Made by a program: the position numbers and the translations under genes | Origin: Woeseiaceae bacterium | GTDB lineage: Bacteria > Pseudomonadota > Gammaproteobacteria > Steroidobacterales > Woeseiaceae | Assembly (NCBI GenBank): GCA_028279985.1 | Contig: JANQMR010000008.1 | Location: forward strand, 1-54,760 | Direction of reading: 5' to 3' | DNA length: 54,760 nt | Shown: piece after piece, positions 31,225-40,175 of the stretch | Numbering within the stretch: the stretch's first letter is position 1 | How the letters are laid out: every line of letters begins with the position of its first letter | Notes under the pieces: generated by a model | What the model was told of the DNA's origin: nothing | The model's input: the letters and a program-made list of their open reading frames with translations, nothing else | The model's database searches: none

Positions 31225-33474
31225 CTACGCTTCCTGCAAAACACCGTCGTCGGCCCGCTCGACGGCATCGATGACCGTCTGCGGCAACAGGATCTGCGGC
31301 AGTATCGCCGCGGTATCGAGCGTCGACCCTTTCGGGAAATACAGGTACAGCGGCACGCCGATGCGATCGTAGCGGTGCAGCCACTCGGTGATGACCGGGT
31401 CCTCCGCCGTCCAGTCGGCTTCCACCACCTTGATGCCGCGCTGCTCGAACGCCTGTGCAACCTCCTCGGTCGCCAGCGCCACTCTCTCGTTGACCTTGCA
31501 GCTCACGCACCAGTCGGCCGTGAAATAGACGAATACCGGTTGGCCCGCGTCCACGTAGCCTTGCACGCGCTGCGGCGAAAACCGTTCGAGCTCGAGACCG
31601 CCGAGCTTGCCGACGACCGTACTGTCGGCGGCCTGCGGCGTCGTTCGATGGTCCCCCACTTCGACAACGGCGGCCACGCAGGCGATCCCGGCGATCGCCG
31701 CGGTCGCGTACCATCCGACCCGGCGGCTTGCCAACGCACCCTTGCCGTAGGCCCACAGCGCCGCCGCCAGGCACAGGCCGGCCAGTAAGGCAACGGTCAT
31801 CGAGCCCACGCCCCACTGCTTGCCGACCACCCAGAACAACCACAGCGCGGTGGCCAGCATCGGAAACGCCAGCACCTGGCGCAGATTCGACATCCAGGGC
31901 CCGGGCTTGGGCATCAGCCGTCCGAACGACGGTATCAGGCTGACCAGCAGGTACGGCGCGGCCAAGCCGAGCCCGAGAGACAGCATCGCCGCCATCGCGA
32001 CCGGCGCCGGCTGCGTCAAGGACCAGCCGAGCGCCGGCGCCATGAACGGCGCCGTACACGGCGTTGCGACGACGACGGCGAGCAATCCGGTAAAGAAGGC
32101 CGACCGGCGCTCACCGCCCTGGGTCAGCGACTGGCCGACGCCGACGATCCGCGCGCCGATCTCGAACACGCCGAACAGGTTCAGGCCGATCGCCACCATC
32201 AGCAATGCAAGGCCGACGTTGACGACCGGGTTTTGCATTTGAAAACCCCAGCCCACGGCAGTGCCGCCCGCGCGGATCGCAAGCAGCGCGACGGCAATCG
32301 CGGCGAACGCGACCAGGATGCCGATGGTGTAGACGATACCGCTGTCGCGAGCGACACGCTGATCCGCCTGCGACAGCTTGACCAGGCTCAGCGCCTTCAT
32401 GCTCAGAATCGGAAACACGCAAGGCATCAGGTTTAGGATCACACCACCGAGAAAAGCGGCAAGAATCGCGGCAAACGGCGATTGCGGGCTGAACAGGGAA
32501 AACGACCCGCCGGAATCGGCGGCGGCGACGCCGGGCGAATCGTCCGACAATGTGTTGGACGGTGAGGTGTTGGACAACGAGCCGGACGATTCGTGGAGCA
32601 ACTCGCCCGCCCTGGCGACGGTCAGGCCGACGCTGCGTTCGACGCCGGCATCGTCGGTGTAGCGCAATACCGCCGGTGTCGATGTCAGCGCATCCGTCAA
32701 CCGCCGCGACGCGGCCATCGAAAACCCGAGACCGCCGCGGTTGAAGCTCAAGGTCTGCTCGCCGTAGTCGACGAATCGGCGCGACTCGACGAACAGGTAG
32801 ACACCGTCGGCGTCGGACACGCCGTCCGCCGCTATCTCGATGTGGACCCGGCCGTCGGCGACCTCGAAACGGGCCGGCCAGTCAACCGCCTTCGGCAAAG
32901 CCGCCCGCGCCTCGGCAAATGCCGCGGCATGGTCTCGGTCGGCCGCGCCGTCGCCGGCCGGCAGCGTAATGGCGACCTGGGCGCGCTCCGGCACGCAGAG
33001 CTCGTCGTCGCACACGACCCAGCTTGCCGCGGCGGGCAGTTCATAACGCCGGCCGTTTTCCAGGCCAGGCGGTACCGCGATTTCGGCAAGCAGCAAGACC
33101 GCGCCGTGATAACCGTAGGTGTTCAAGTCGCCGAAAGGCAGCAGTTTCGGCGCCGGAAACCGGAACGGACCGGCCTCGAAACCGTCGGGCAAGGACCACT
33201 TGAGTTTCGGCGCCTGTCCGGCGTCGCCGGGATTCACCCAGTACACGTGCCAGCCGGGGTCCGGCTCGAGATAAAAACCGACGGTCACCGTACCGCCGTC
33301 GGCCGGCAGGCTCGCCTGCTCGGCGATCAGCTCGACGGCGGCGTGGCTGGTCTTGCGCGGCTCGGCCGCGACTTCGGCGAGCGGCGCGAGCGCTACAAGG
33401 CCCGCCAGCAGCAGCCAGGCGAAACGGAATCTCGCAGCCTGGCGGCGTACCGCGGATACGATTGTCGACACCAT
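31225..33474 (-). CDS. dsbD: DsbD-family thiol:disulfide transporter
   Basis: This 749-residue inner-membrane protein moves reducing power from cytoplasmic thioredoxin to periplasmic partners. The start at 33474 has GGGGAGG upstream and opens a signal peptide (RFAWLLLAGLVALAPLAEVAAEP). The N-terminal periplasmic domain has a Cys pair (WVVCDDELCVPE). The eight-helix DsbD core shows NLMPCVFPILSMK and VVATPCTAPFMAPALGW, each with its redox Cys. The C-terminal thioredoxin domain has CxxC as W655-C-V-S-C659. A 15-bp duplication lies in the linker before the membrane core. The TlpA-like thioredoxin gene just upstream could be its client, and proteins of the MoxR/VWA series may need its reducing power. 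Confidence 0.93.
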   Translation of the reverse strand: MVSTIVSAVRRQAARFRFAWLLLAGLVALAPLAEVAAEPRKTSHAAVELIAEQASLPADGGTVTVGFYLEPDPGWHVYWVNPGDAGQAPKLKWSLPDGFEAGPFRFPAPKLLPFGDLNTYGYHGAVLLLAEIAVPPGLENGRRYELPAAASWVVCDDELCVPERAQVAITLPAGDGAADRDHAAAFAEARAALPKAVDWPARFEVADGRVHIEIAADGVSDADGVYLFVESRRFVDYGEQTLSFNRGGLGFSMAASRRLTDALTSTPAVLRYTDDAGVERSVGLTVARAGELLHESSGSLSNTSPSNTLSDDSPGVAAADSGGSFSLFSPQSPFAAILAAFLGGVILNLMPCVFPILSMKALSLVKLSQADQRVARDSGIVYTIGILVAFAAIAVALLAIRAGGTAVGWGFQMQNPVVNVGLALLMVAIGLNLFGVFEIGARIVGVGQSLTQGGERRSAFFTGLLAVVVATPCTAPFMAPALGWSLTQPAPVAMAAMLSLGLGLAAPYLLVSLIPSFGRLMPKPGPWMSNLRQVLAFPMLATALWLFWVVGKQWGVGSMTVALLAGLCLAAALWAYGKGALASRRVGWYATAAIAGIACVAAVVEVGDHRTTPQAADSTVVGKLGGLELERFSPQRVQGYVDAGQPVFVYFTADWCVSCKVNERVALATEEVAQAFEQRGIKVVEADWTAEDPVITEWLHRYDRIGVPLYLYFPKGSTLDTAAILPQILLPQTVIDAVERADDGVLQEA
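32545..32574. repeat. 15-bp imperfect in-frame duplication in DsbD linker
   Basis: CGACAATGTGTTGGA and CGGTGAGGTGTTGGA lie head to tail and encode the SNTSP-SNTLS linker between the periplasmic domain and the membrane core. Confidence 0.5.
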
Positions 33475-33509
33475 GAACGTCCTCCCCGTCACGTCCGCGT
33501 CATGCCAAG

Positions 33510-33535
33510 CCGACTCAGTCGGTGACTCAGTCAGC
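33510..33535. repeat. Two adjoining GACTCAGTC palindromes at a gene end
   Basis: CCGACTCAGTCGG (33510-33522) is a perfect 13-bp palindrome, followed at once by TGACTCAGTCA (33523-33533), also perfect. Together they read as a 13-bp tandem duplication. The TGA stop of the TlpA-like gene lies inside the second. Confidence 0.8.
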
Positions 33536-34570
33536 AAAAAGGCTCGAGAGCTTTCGGTCGAGCTCGTCTCCGCGCAGGTGGCTCGCCACTCGCTTACCGT
33601 CAGGGGCGACGAGATAGTTCGACGGGATTCCCTTGACCCGATAGAGCCTTGCAATCGGGCTGTTGAATGCCTGTTCGTCGGAGACGTTGATCCAGTTGAT
33701 GTCGTACTCGTCCTCCGACGCGAACCGCCATTCCTCCCGGTCGGTGTCGAGATTCACGGCGACGATCTCGAATCCCTGATCCCGGTACTTATCGTACGCC
33801 GCTTTCAGGTAGGGAATCTCCGCGATGCAAGGCCCGCACCAGGACGCCCAGAACTCGACCAGCGTGTACCGATTCTGCTGTAACACGTCGGTGAGGCGAA
33901 TCTCCTCGCCGTCCAGGGTCTTGGCGAGAAAATCCTTCATCGCCCGGGCGATCTCTTTCTTGCGCTCGGCGGCACGCGCGTCCATGAGCTGGATCGCGAG
34001 CGTGTCGCCCAGTTCGTTTCGCAGCTCGGCTAGAACGCGCGCCTGATCCTCGTCTTCGCCATCCAACCAGGCAGCCTGCAACGCGAGCATGCGCGCATGA
34101 GCCTCGGCTCCGTTGAGGTAGATGTCCCGCAAACGGTCCCGGGTCTCCACCGGCGACTCCGCGCGCAGACTGTGCGGAAAAACGAGCGCGTTGTAGGTTC
34201 CCCCGGCTACCGACAGCGTTTCGCCGTCGGCGGCCGGCCTCACCTCGATCGTCGCGCCGGGCTCTACGATCCCTTGTCCAAACAGGCCCGATCGCTCGCC
34301 GGCCAAGAGCCTGAAAGTCACGCCCAAAGGCTCACTGAAGGGCTCGGCGGGCTCGACGACGACCGTCGCGTGTCCGTTTTCGACAAAGGCCAGGTCCAGG
34401 ACCTCGAATCCGCCGTCCCGGCGAGGATCGGGGTAGCCTACTTCCAGGAGATCGCCTTCGTAGTCGTCGAAGCCGGCCGCCTTGACCGTGAACGCCTTAG
34501 GCTCGGCTACCGCCGTGGTACCGGCGACGAAAAACACTATCGCGCTGAATAAAACAACCGGGTTTCGCAT
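33527..34570 (-). CDS. Periplasmic TlpA-like thioredoxin-fold protein
   Basis: The 347-residue secreted protein has a signal peptide (MRNPVVLFSAIVFFVAGTTAVAE) and a beta-rich N-terminal domain of about 120 residues resembling DUF4369-type domains. A helical linker follows, then a TlpA/ResA-type thioredoxin domain with the active site W244-C-G-P-C248 and cis-Pro region KGIPSNYLVAPDGK. Such proteins reduce disulfides in the periplasm, often for haem or metalloprotein maturation, and receive electrons from DsbD or CcdA. DsbD is the next gene, 52 bp on, which supports that link. The specific client is not evident. Confidence 0.88.
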   Translation of the reverse strand: MRNPVVLFSAIVFFVAGTTAVAEPKAFTVKAAGFDDYEGDLLEVGYPDPRRDGGFEVLDLAFVENGHATVVVEPAEPFSEPLGVTFRLLAGERSGLFGQGIVEPGATIEVRPAADGETLSVAGGTYNALVFPHSLRAESPVETRDRLRDIYLNGAEAHARMLALQAAWLDGEDEDQARVLAELRNELGDTLAIQLMDARAAERKKEIARAMKDFLAKTLDGEEIRLTDVLQQNRYTLVEFWASWCGPCIAEIPYLKAAYDKYRDQGFEIVAVNLDTDREEWRFASEDEYDINWINVSDEQAFNSPIARLYRVKGIPSNYLVAPDGKRVASHLRGDELDRKLSSLFAD

Positions 34571-34630
34571 ACCGTCCTCCGAAATGGCCTTCCTGCTTCA
34601 GGTCTTCGTCAATCCGTCTCTGGTGTATCC

Positions 34631-37357
34631 TCAGCGCAGCCGCTGGCCGTCGGCGTCCCAGATTTCCACCGGACCGAGGTCTAGCGCGCGCACCTCGTCT
34701 TCGATCTTCGCGATGTCGCCGGCGATGAACCAGACCAAGTCATCGGCACTGACGTGCTTGCGCAGCGCCGCCGTCATGCTCGGTACCGTCACCGCGTCGT
34801 AGGCGGCCTTGCGGTGTTCGATAAAGTCGTCGGGATGACCGTGGCTCAGCACGTGCATGACGTAGCCCAGGACGCCGCTCGCCGTCGTCGTGGCGCGCGG
34901 CAGTCCGCGAACGGTCTGGTTCCTGACGGCCTCGAGCTCGTCCGGCGTGAACGGCCTGTCAGCCGAGACCGCCGTCAACTCTTTCCGCAACTCCTCGATC
35001 GTGGCCGCCGTTTTGTCCGTTTGCACCTGCGCCGAGATACGCCACGAGCGCGTGCCCACGCCGCCGGATACGCCCGAGCCAACACCGTAACTCCAGCCCT
35101 TTTCCTCGCGAAGGTTCATGTTGATCCGGGACGTGAAAGTGCCGCCGTACACGCTGTTGGCGAGGTGCAGCGACTCGTGATCGGGGCCGAACGCCGCTTC
35201 GACCTGGCGCGCGGCCAGAATGTTCGATTGCGGCGCTCCGGGGGTATCGAACAGGACGACCTTCGCCTTGGTTCGCGCGGGTTTGAGCCGGGTATCGGCA
35301 AGCGCGGGGGCGGACCCTGCGGCTTTCCAGTTACCGAAGCTCTCCTCGAGCGACGCGAGCAAGGTCTTTTCGTCAATGCCGCCGACGGCAACCAGCGTTA
35401 GTTGGTCCGGGCGGAACCAGCGCGCATGAAACCCGCGCAGCTCGTCGGCCGTGACCGCATCCACATCCGCTTCCTCGACGGGCCTGAGCCCGTAAGGGTG
35501 GCCGTCGCCAAAGAGCTTCCAACCGACGTAACGTCGCACCAGGCTCGACGGCGTGGACTTGTCGAACGCAATACCGGTACGAGTCTGTTCCTTCAGAATC
35601 GCCAACTCGCCCGCGTCGAAGGACGGGTTGCGCAGCACGTCGGCGAGCAGCTCGGCCGCCCCGTCGATCTTCGACGTGAGCGTGGTCAACACGACGCGGG
35701 TTTCATCCGAGCTCGGCTGCACGCTCAAGCCGCTGCCGGTCCGCTTCAGGTCCGCCTTGATGTCGTCGGCCGAGCGCTTGCGCGTGCCCTTGTCGAGCAT
35801 CGCGACCGTCATGTCGTAAACCCCGGTCTTGGTGCCCGCGGCGCCGGCCCGTCCGACCTGCAGCCTGGCGCCGATCGACACCGCCGGCACGCCTTCACGG
35901 CGCACGAAGCGAACCTGGATTCCGTTCGACAGCACATGATCGGTAATCGGCGGCGCCTTGGCGGACGGATAACCGGCCACGTCCGGCAACGCACTGCGGT
36001 CGGCGCCGGTTTCGGCAAGCTGATGGGGCCCGAAAGGCTCGACGAGAATCTCGTGATAACCGTCGTCGAGCCAGCGGGCAGCGGCCGCCCGCACGTCCGC
36101 GCGACTCGCCTCTTCGATCCACGACAGACCGACCTTGTAGGCTTCCGGGTCGCCCAGGTAGAACTCGCTCTCCGCCAGCCGCACGGACCTGGCCATGAGA
36201 CTGTCCAGTCCCTTGATGACGCTCGCCGCGATGGCGGTCTTGGTCAGCGCCAGCTCCTCGCGGGTCGGTCCGTCCTCGAAAAAACGCCTGAACTCGGCGT
36301 CGACGATCGACCGCACCGCGGCGGGATCCGTGTCCGGCTTCAGCACGACGGACAATAACGGCATGGACGCGAGCTCATGCGCCTGGGCGCCCAGCGACAC
36401 CTCGACCGCAAGCCCGCTGTCCTTGACCAGGGCCTTGTACAGACGCGAGGTCTCGTCGCCGCCGAGTATCCGTGCAGCAAGCGACAGCAAGGCCGAATCG
36501 CGATGATCGCGACCGGGCGCCGCCCAACTGCGGGTCAGCAGCGGATTGGGCGCGCGATCCTCCATCACCTCGAAAGTATTCGCGGTACGGACCGGTACCC
36601 AGTCGTCCAGGCGCGCGACCGGCGGGCCCGCCGGAATATCGCCGAAGTGCAGCTCGACCGAGGCCAGCACGTCGGCCGGATCGACGTCGCCGCCGACTAC
36701 CAGTATCGTGTTCGCCGCGCCGTAATAGGTCTTGAACCACGTGTACACGTCATCGAGCGAGGCCGCGTTCAGGTCCTCCATGGAACCGATCGTGGACCAG
36801 CTATACGGGTGCCCCTCGGGAAACAGCCCCTCGAGCCGCCGGTAGCCGAGCAAGCCGTAGGGAGAGTTGTCGGAACGACGTTTTTCGTTTTGCACGACGC
36901 CACGCTGTTGGTCGAGCTTCTCCTGCGTGATGGCGCCCAACAAGTGGCCCATGCGATCCGACTCGAGCCACAGCACACGGTCGAGCGCAGTACTCGGCAC
37001 GGTCTGGTAATACCGCGTTCGATCGAACCAGGTGTCGCCGTTCACCGAGCCGCCGACATCCTGGATCGGCTCGAAATACTCGCCGTCGTAATTCTCCGAG
37101 CCGTTGAACATCAGGTGCTCGAACAGGTGCGCGAAACCGGTCTTGCCGGGTTCCTCGTCGCGCGATCCCACCTTGTAGTAAACGACGACGAACACCTGCG
37201 GCGCGCTGCGATCCTCGTGGACCAGTAGCGTCAGGCCGTTATCGAGCACGTACTTTTCGTGGGCGATGTCGATGGAGCTCAAGTCCTGCGCCCGGGCCAC
37301 GGTGGAGAAAACCAGTGTCGACGCCAATAGCAGGCGGAAAAAAAGCGTGCGTTTCAT
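34631..37357 (-). CDS. Secreted M16-family zinc peptidase (two-domain)
   Basis: The 908-residue protein has a signal peptide (MKRTLFFRLLLASTLVFSTVARA); ATG at 37357 is chosen for this reason. The N-terminal M16 half has the inverted zinc motif H77-x-x-E80-H81 (HLFEH) and the third ligand E158 in VVQNEKR. The C-terminal half has the same fold without the metal motif (LDKGTRKRSADDIKADLKRTGSGLSVQ ... GWSYGVGSGVSGGV), as usual in single-chain M16 enzymes. It is probably a periplasmic peptidase that degrades peptides. It sits between the S46 peptidase and the TlpA-like gene on the same strand. Confidence 0.93.
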   Translation of the reverse strand: MKRTLFFRLLLASTLVFSTVARAQDLSSIDIAHEKYVLDNGLTLLVHEDRSAPQVFVVVYYKVGSRDEEPGKTGFAHLFEHLMFNGSENYDGEYFEPIQDVGGSVNGDTWFDRTRYYQTVPSTALDRVLWLESDRMGHLLGAITQEKLDQQRGVVQNEKRRSDNSPYGLLGYRRLEGLFPEGHPYSWSTIGSMEDLNAASLDDVYTWFKTYYGAANTILVVGGDVDPADVLASVELHFGDIPAGPPVARLDDWVPVRTANTFEVMEDRAPNPLLTRSWAAPGRDHRDSALLSLAARILGGDETSRLYKALVKDSGLAVEVSLGAQAHELASMPLLSVVLKPDTDPAAVRSIVDAEFRRFFEDGPTREELALTKTAIAASVIKGLDSLMARSVRLAESEFYLGDPEAYKVGLSWIEEASRADVRAAAARWLDDGYHEILVEPFGPHQLAETGADRSALPDVAGYPSAKAPPITDHVLSNGIQVRFVRREGVPAVSIGARLQVGRAGAAGTKTGVYDMTVAMLDKGTRKRSADDIKADLKRTGSGLSVQPSSDETRVVLTTLTSKIDGAAELLADVLRNPSFDAGELAILKEQTRTGIAFDKSTPSSLVRRYVGWKLFGDGHPYGLRPVEEADVDAVTADELRGFHARWFRPDQLTLVAVGGIDEKTLLASLEESFGNWKAAGSAPALADTRLKPARTKAKVVLFDTPGAPQSNILAARQVEAAFGPDHESLHLANSVYGGTFTSRINMNLREEKGWSYGVGSGVSGGVGTRSWRISAQVQTDKTAATIEELRKELTAVSADRPFTPDELEAVRNQTVRGLPRATTTASGVLGYVMHVLSHGHPDDFIEHRKAAYDAVTVPSMTAALRKHVSADDLVWFIAGDIAKIEDEVRALDLGPVEIWDADGQRLR

Positions 37358-37680
37358 TGCGATTCTCGATCCTCGTCGATGATGAGACCGGCATGGGCGG
37401 TGCAGAGTTTCCATTAAGCCTCGCCGGACTTGTGCAGAAGCTCCCTAATGAGACTCCCCAGTCAAACTCCCTAGTGAGACTCCGTAGTGAGACTCCGTAA
37501 GTACGGCCGGATGCTAGAGGGACAACCTTGCAGCAGCCTTACGACTTCGACTGCGGGCGGCAAGCGGCTCGGCGGTAGCTGCGACAGGATCGGAAACGGC
37601 CGCTGGGCGCGCGCGGCCTGCCGTCCCGGATCGAGGGACAATCCGTCGGCACCGTGCGTGGAGCGCGTCGATTCGAAGGC
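37358..37680. other. Gap between the two peptidase genes
   Basis: This 323-bp gap holds a five-unit 13-bp repeat at 37441-37505 and no credible gene. No terminator or promoter was identified with confidence. Confidence 0.6.
37441..37505. repeat. Five exact-period 13-bp tandem repeats
   Basis: CTCCCTAATGAGA, CTCCCCAGTCAAA, CTCCCTAGTGAGA, CTCCGTAGTGAGA and CTCCGTAAGTACG follow without gaps. The period is exactly 13 and the sequence is unrelated to the CACTTTCCCTAGTC array, although both contain CTCC/TCCC-TAGT cores. Confidence 0.92.
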
Positions 37681-39744
37681 TCAGTCGGAGATGGACAACT
37701 CCCGCAACAGATGATCGGCGCCGTAAACTTCCCCGAGCGCCTCGAGCATGATGGCCGTATCGACGCCGACGGTTCGATTCAGGCTTTCATCGAACCAGAA
37801 ATCGCCGGCGATCGAATGGATGTTGCCGTCGAACGCGAGACCGACCAGCGCGCCGTCGGCAGCAAGGATCGGGCTGCCGGAGTTGCCGCCGGTGATGTCC
37901 GTCGTCGCGACGAAATTGAACGGCGTATCCGGGGCGAGCGTCTCTCTCGCCCGCGTCCAGCTCGCCGGCAGCTTGAACGGCCGCTGCCCCGTCGTGCGTT
38001 CGAAAAGCCGTTGTGTCCGGGTAAACGGATCGATACTCTCGCCCCGTTCTTCCCAGCCTTGCACCGCGCCGTACGTCACGCGCAAGGTAAACGTCGCATC
38101 CGGGTAGATGTCCGTGCCGTAAATCCTGAATCTCGCATCGGCGATTTTCTCGGCGCCGCGGACGAGCGGCGCCTCCACCTGGTCCTCGTAGCGCTTGCGC
38201 AAGGCACGCGCATCGGCGTCGATGGCCAGGAACAGCTCGATTATCGGGTCCTCGCTGGCCCGGACGGCAGCCGCGCCTTCGCGCCAAAGCGCCTCACGAT
38301 AGCCGACGTCGTCGAGCCGGCTGCCGTCGACGAGCCTCTCCGCAAGCGACTGCGGCGACTCCTTGCCCAGTACCCGGCGAACGTATCGATTGTCCGGTCC
38401 CAGCCACTCGCGCATTTTCTCGAGAGAAAAAGCCAGGCGAAGTTTCTCGTAGTCCTTGTCGATCGGACGATCCGCCATGAGCCGCTGCTCGAGGCCGGGT
38501 AATGCCGTCTCCCGGTAGTCGCGAATCCGCTCGCGGTCAGGGCGCTCTCTCTCGGCGGTACCGCGAACGATGGTTTTTGCATACGCGAACAGATCGCCTC
38601 CGAATGCCGCGCCCCCCTCGATGAACAGGTGCTCCTCGTACAGGTTCCGGTGCTGTTCCACGGCGCCGTCGATCAGCGCCCAGGCATCGCCGTAGGCAGC
38701 CTCGAGCGCCGGGTCGGCTGCGACAGCCGCGCGCAGCTCGCGCTCTTGCTCCGCTTTTACCGCCAGCATCTCGTCGTTGTGCAGCGCCTTGAGCTGGTTA
38801 CGGCGTACCTTGATGCCGTTTTCGATACTCAGGATGCGCTGCTGCACGATCCGGGCCGCTTCCGGACCGGTGTTCTGCCAGGCCAACATGCGACCTCGAA
38901 GCTCCGAATAACGTAACAGCCATAACGGATAAACGACGTCGCGCAACAAGCGAAGCTGGGACGAGGTCAGAAGCCGGTTCGTGGAGCCCGGGTGGCCGGT
39001 GATGAACACCGGTTCGCCTGCCTCGGGTCCGCTTCTACGCCAGCGCAGAAAATCCGGCGTCGACGCCGGTTTGCCGTCCTGATACACCCTGAGGAAGGAC
39101 ATATCCAGGCACCAGCGCGGGAAGTTGAAGTTGTCGGGGTCGCCGCCGAAGGCGGCAATATCGAGCTCGGGCGCAAATACCAGGCGTACGTCGTCGTACC
39201 GCCGATAACGATAGATGAAGTACTGGCCGCCGTCGTACAGCGTTACCGCCTCGCAGTGCAGCCGATCGCGGGCGGCTTCCCGGCACTTGGACTCGAGCTC
39301 GGTCAGCCTGGACTTGCGGGCCTCGTTTGCGGCCGCGTCGTCGAGGCCTGCCGTAGCCCGCGAAATCTCCGCGGTCACGTCTTCGAAGCCGATCAACACC
39401 GAGATCTGGTGGCCGGCGCAGCGGCGCTCCTCGTCCCGGGTCGCCGCCATGAACCCATCGTCCGACAGATTACGCTTCTCGTCACTCAGGTTCCTGATGC
39501 AATCCCAGATGCAGTGGTTGTTGGTCAGGACGAGCCCCTCGGGCGACACGAACGAGCCCGTACAGCCGTTCTCGAGCCGTGTCGTGGCCAACCGGGCGGA
39601 GCGCAGCCAGTCGTCGTCGATGTCCGTCCCGTATTTGTCCGCGACAGCCCCTGACGGGAAGTTGTCGATGGTCCACATCCCCTCGTCGGCCACGGACGCC
39701 AGTGGAAACAAGAGGAACAAAGCGGGAAGAAGGTTCTTGCGCAT
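37681..39744 (-). CDS. S46-family dipeptidyl-peptidase (DPP7/DPP11 type)
   Basis: The 687-residue periplasmic serine exopeptidase removes dipeptides from peptide N-termini. ATG at 39744 opens a signal peptide (MRKNLLPALFLLFPLASVAD). The trypsin-like triad is visible as H77 in TNNHC, an Asp in the GGDPDNFNFPRW region and S622 in GGNSGSP. The substrate-pocket segment reads FDGN (G640). From what is known of the family, Gly here goes with DPP7-like hydrophobic P1 preference and Arg with DPP11-like acidic preference. It heads the minus-strand series and lies directly upstream of the M16 peptidase, so the two may degrade periplasmic peptides together. Confidence 0.93.
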   Translation of the reverse strand: MRKNLLPALFLLFPLASVADEGMWTIDNFPSGAVADKYGTDIDDDWLRSARLATTRLENGCTGSFVSPEGLVLTNNHCIWDCIRNLSDEKRNLSDDGFMAATRDEERRCAGHQISVLIGFEDVTAEISRATAGLDDAAANEARKSRLTELESKCREAARDRLHCEAVTLYDGGQYFIYRYRRYDDVRLVFAPELDIAAFGGDPDNFNFPRWCLDMSFLRVYQDGKPASTPDFLRWRRSGPEAGEPVFITGHPGSTNRLLTSSQLRLLRDVVYPLWLLRYSELRGRMLAWQNTGPEAARIVQQRILSIENGIKVRRNQLKALHNDEMLAVKAEQERELRAAVAADPALEAAYGDAWALIDGAVEQHRNLYEEHLFIEGGAAFGGDLFAYAKTIVRGTAERERPDRERIRDYRETALPGLEQRLMADRPIDKDYEKLRLAFSLEKMREWLGPDNRYVRRVLGKESPQSLAERLVDGSRLDDVGYREALWREGAAAVRASEDPIIELFLAIDADARALRKRYEDQVEAPLVRGAEKIADARFRIYGTDIYPDATFTLRVTYGAVQGWEERGESIDPFTRTQRLFERTTGQRPFKLPASWTRARETLAPDTPFNFVATTDITGGNSGSPILAADGALVGLAFDGNIHSIAGDFWFDESLNRTVGVDTAIMLEALGEVYGADHLLRELSISD

Positions 39745-40175
39745 ATCTGTGACCGCCGCCGGCAAAACGGCGAGTCTAGCAGCTTGTCTGCGCCCGCTCA
39801 GCCCGCGTACCTGGCATCCACGCCCTGGACCCGGCTCACCGGCCCCCGAGCCCGAGGTCTTGCGATCTGGCGGGCTTCATTCGAGATATCCGTCCGCCGG
39901 CGACGCGGATTTGAGCGACAATAGGGGGCGAAAAGTCACAAGCGGCCGACTCGACGCTCGACAAGGCCAATCGCGACACAAAAACGTACGATAGCAAGAC
40001 GGACCATGCGACGAACTATGCGCAGCGGATCGCCCATCACGGCCCGCACCAACGCCGAAGCGCTCGATAGCGCCAGGCGCCGCACACCGTGTCGCACACG
40101 GGCGGCAGGCAGGTCTGTCGAACGGAATCCCCCTAGGAATACACCTGGCGCGCCGCATTCGCCCTCGAGCCGCCG
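39745..40175. other. Divergent gap between peptidase and antiporter
   Basis: This 431-bp gap separates divergent genes, so it must hold promoters for both. No clear -35/-10, operator, tRNA or terminator was recognised. Short open frames on the minus strand here overlap the antiporter gene and have no coding character. Confidence 0.5.

Noticed and set aside
29724..31274. 516-codon open frame on the plus strand
   Set aside because: It is antisense to a gene with a clear signal peptide and domain order; there is no ribosome site and no recognisable domain.
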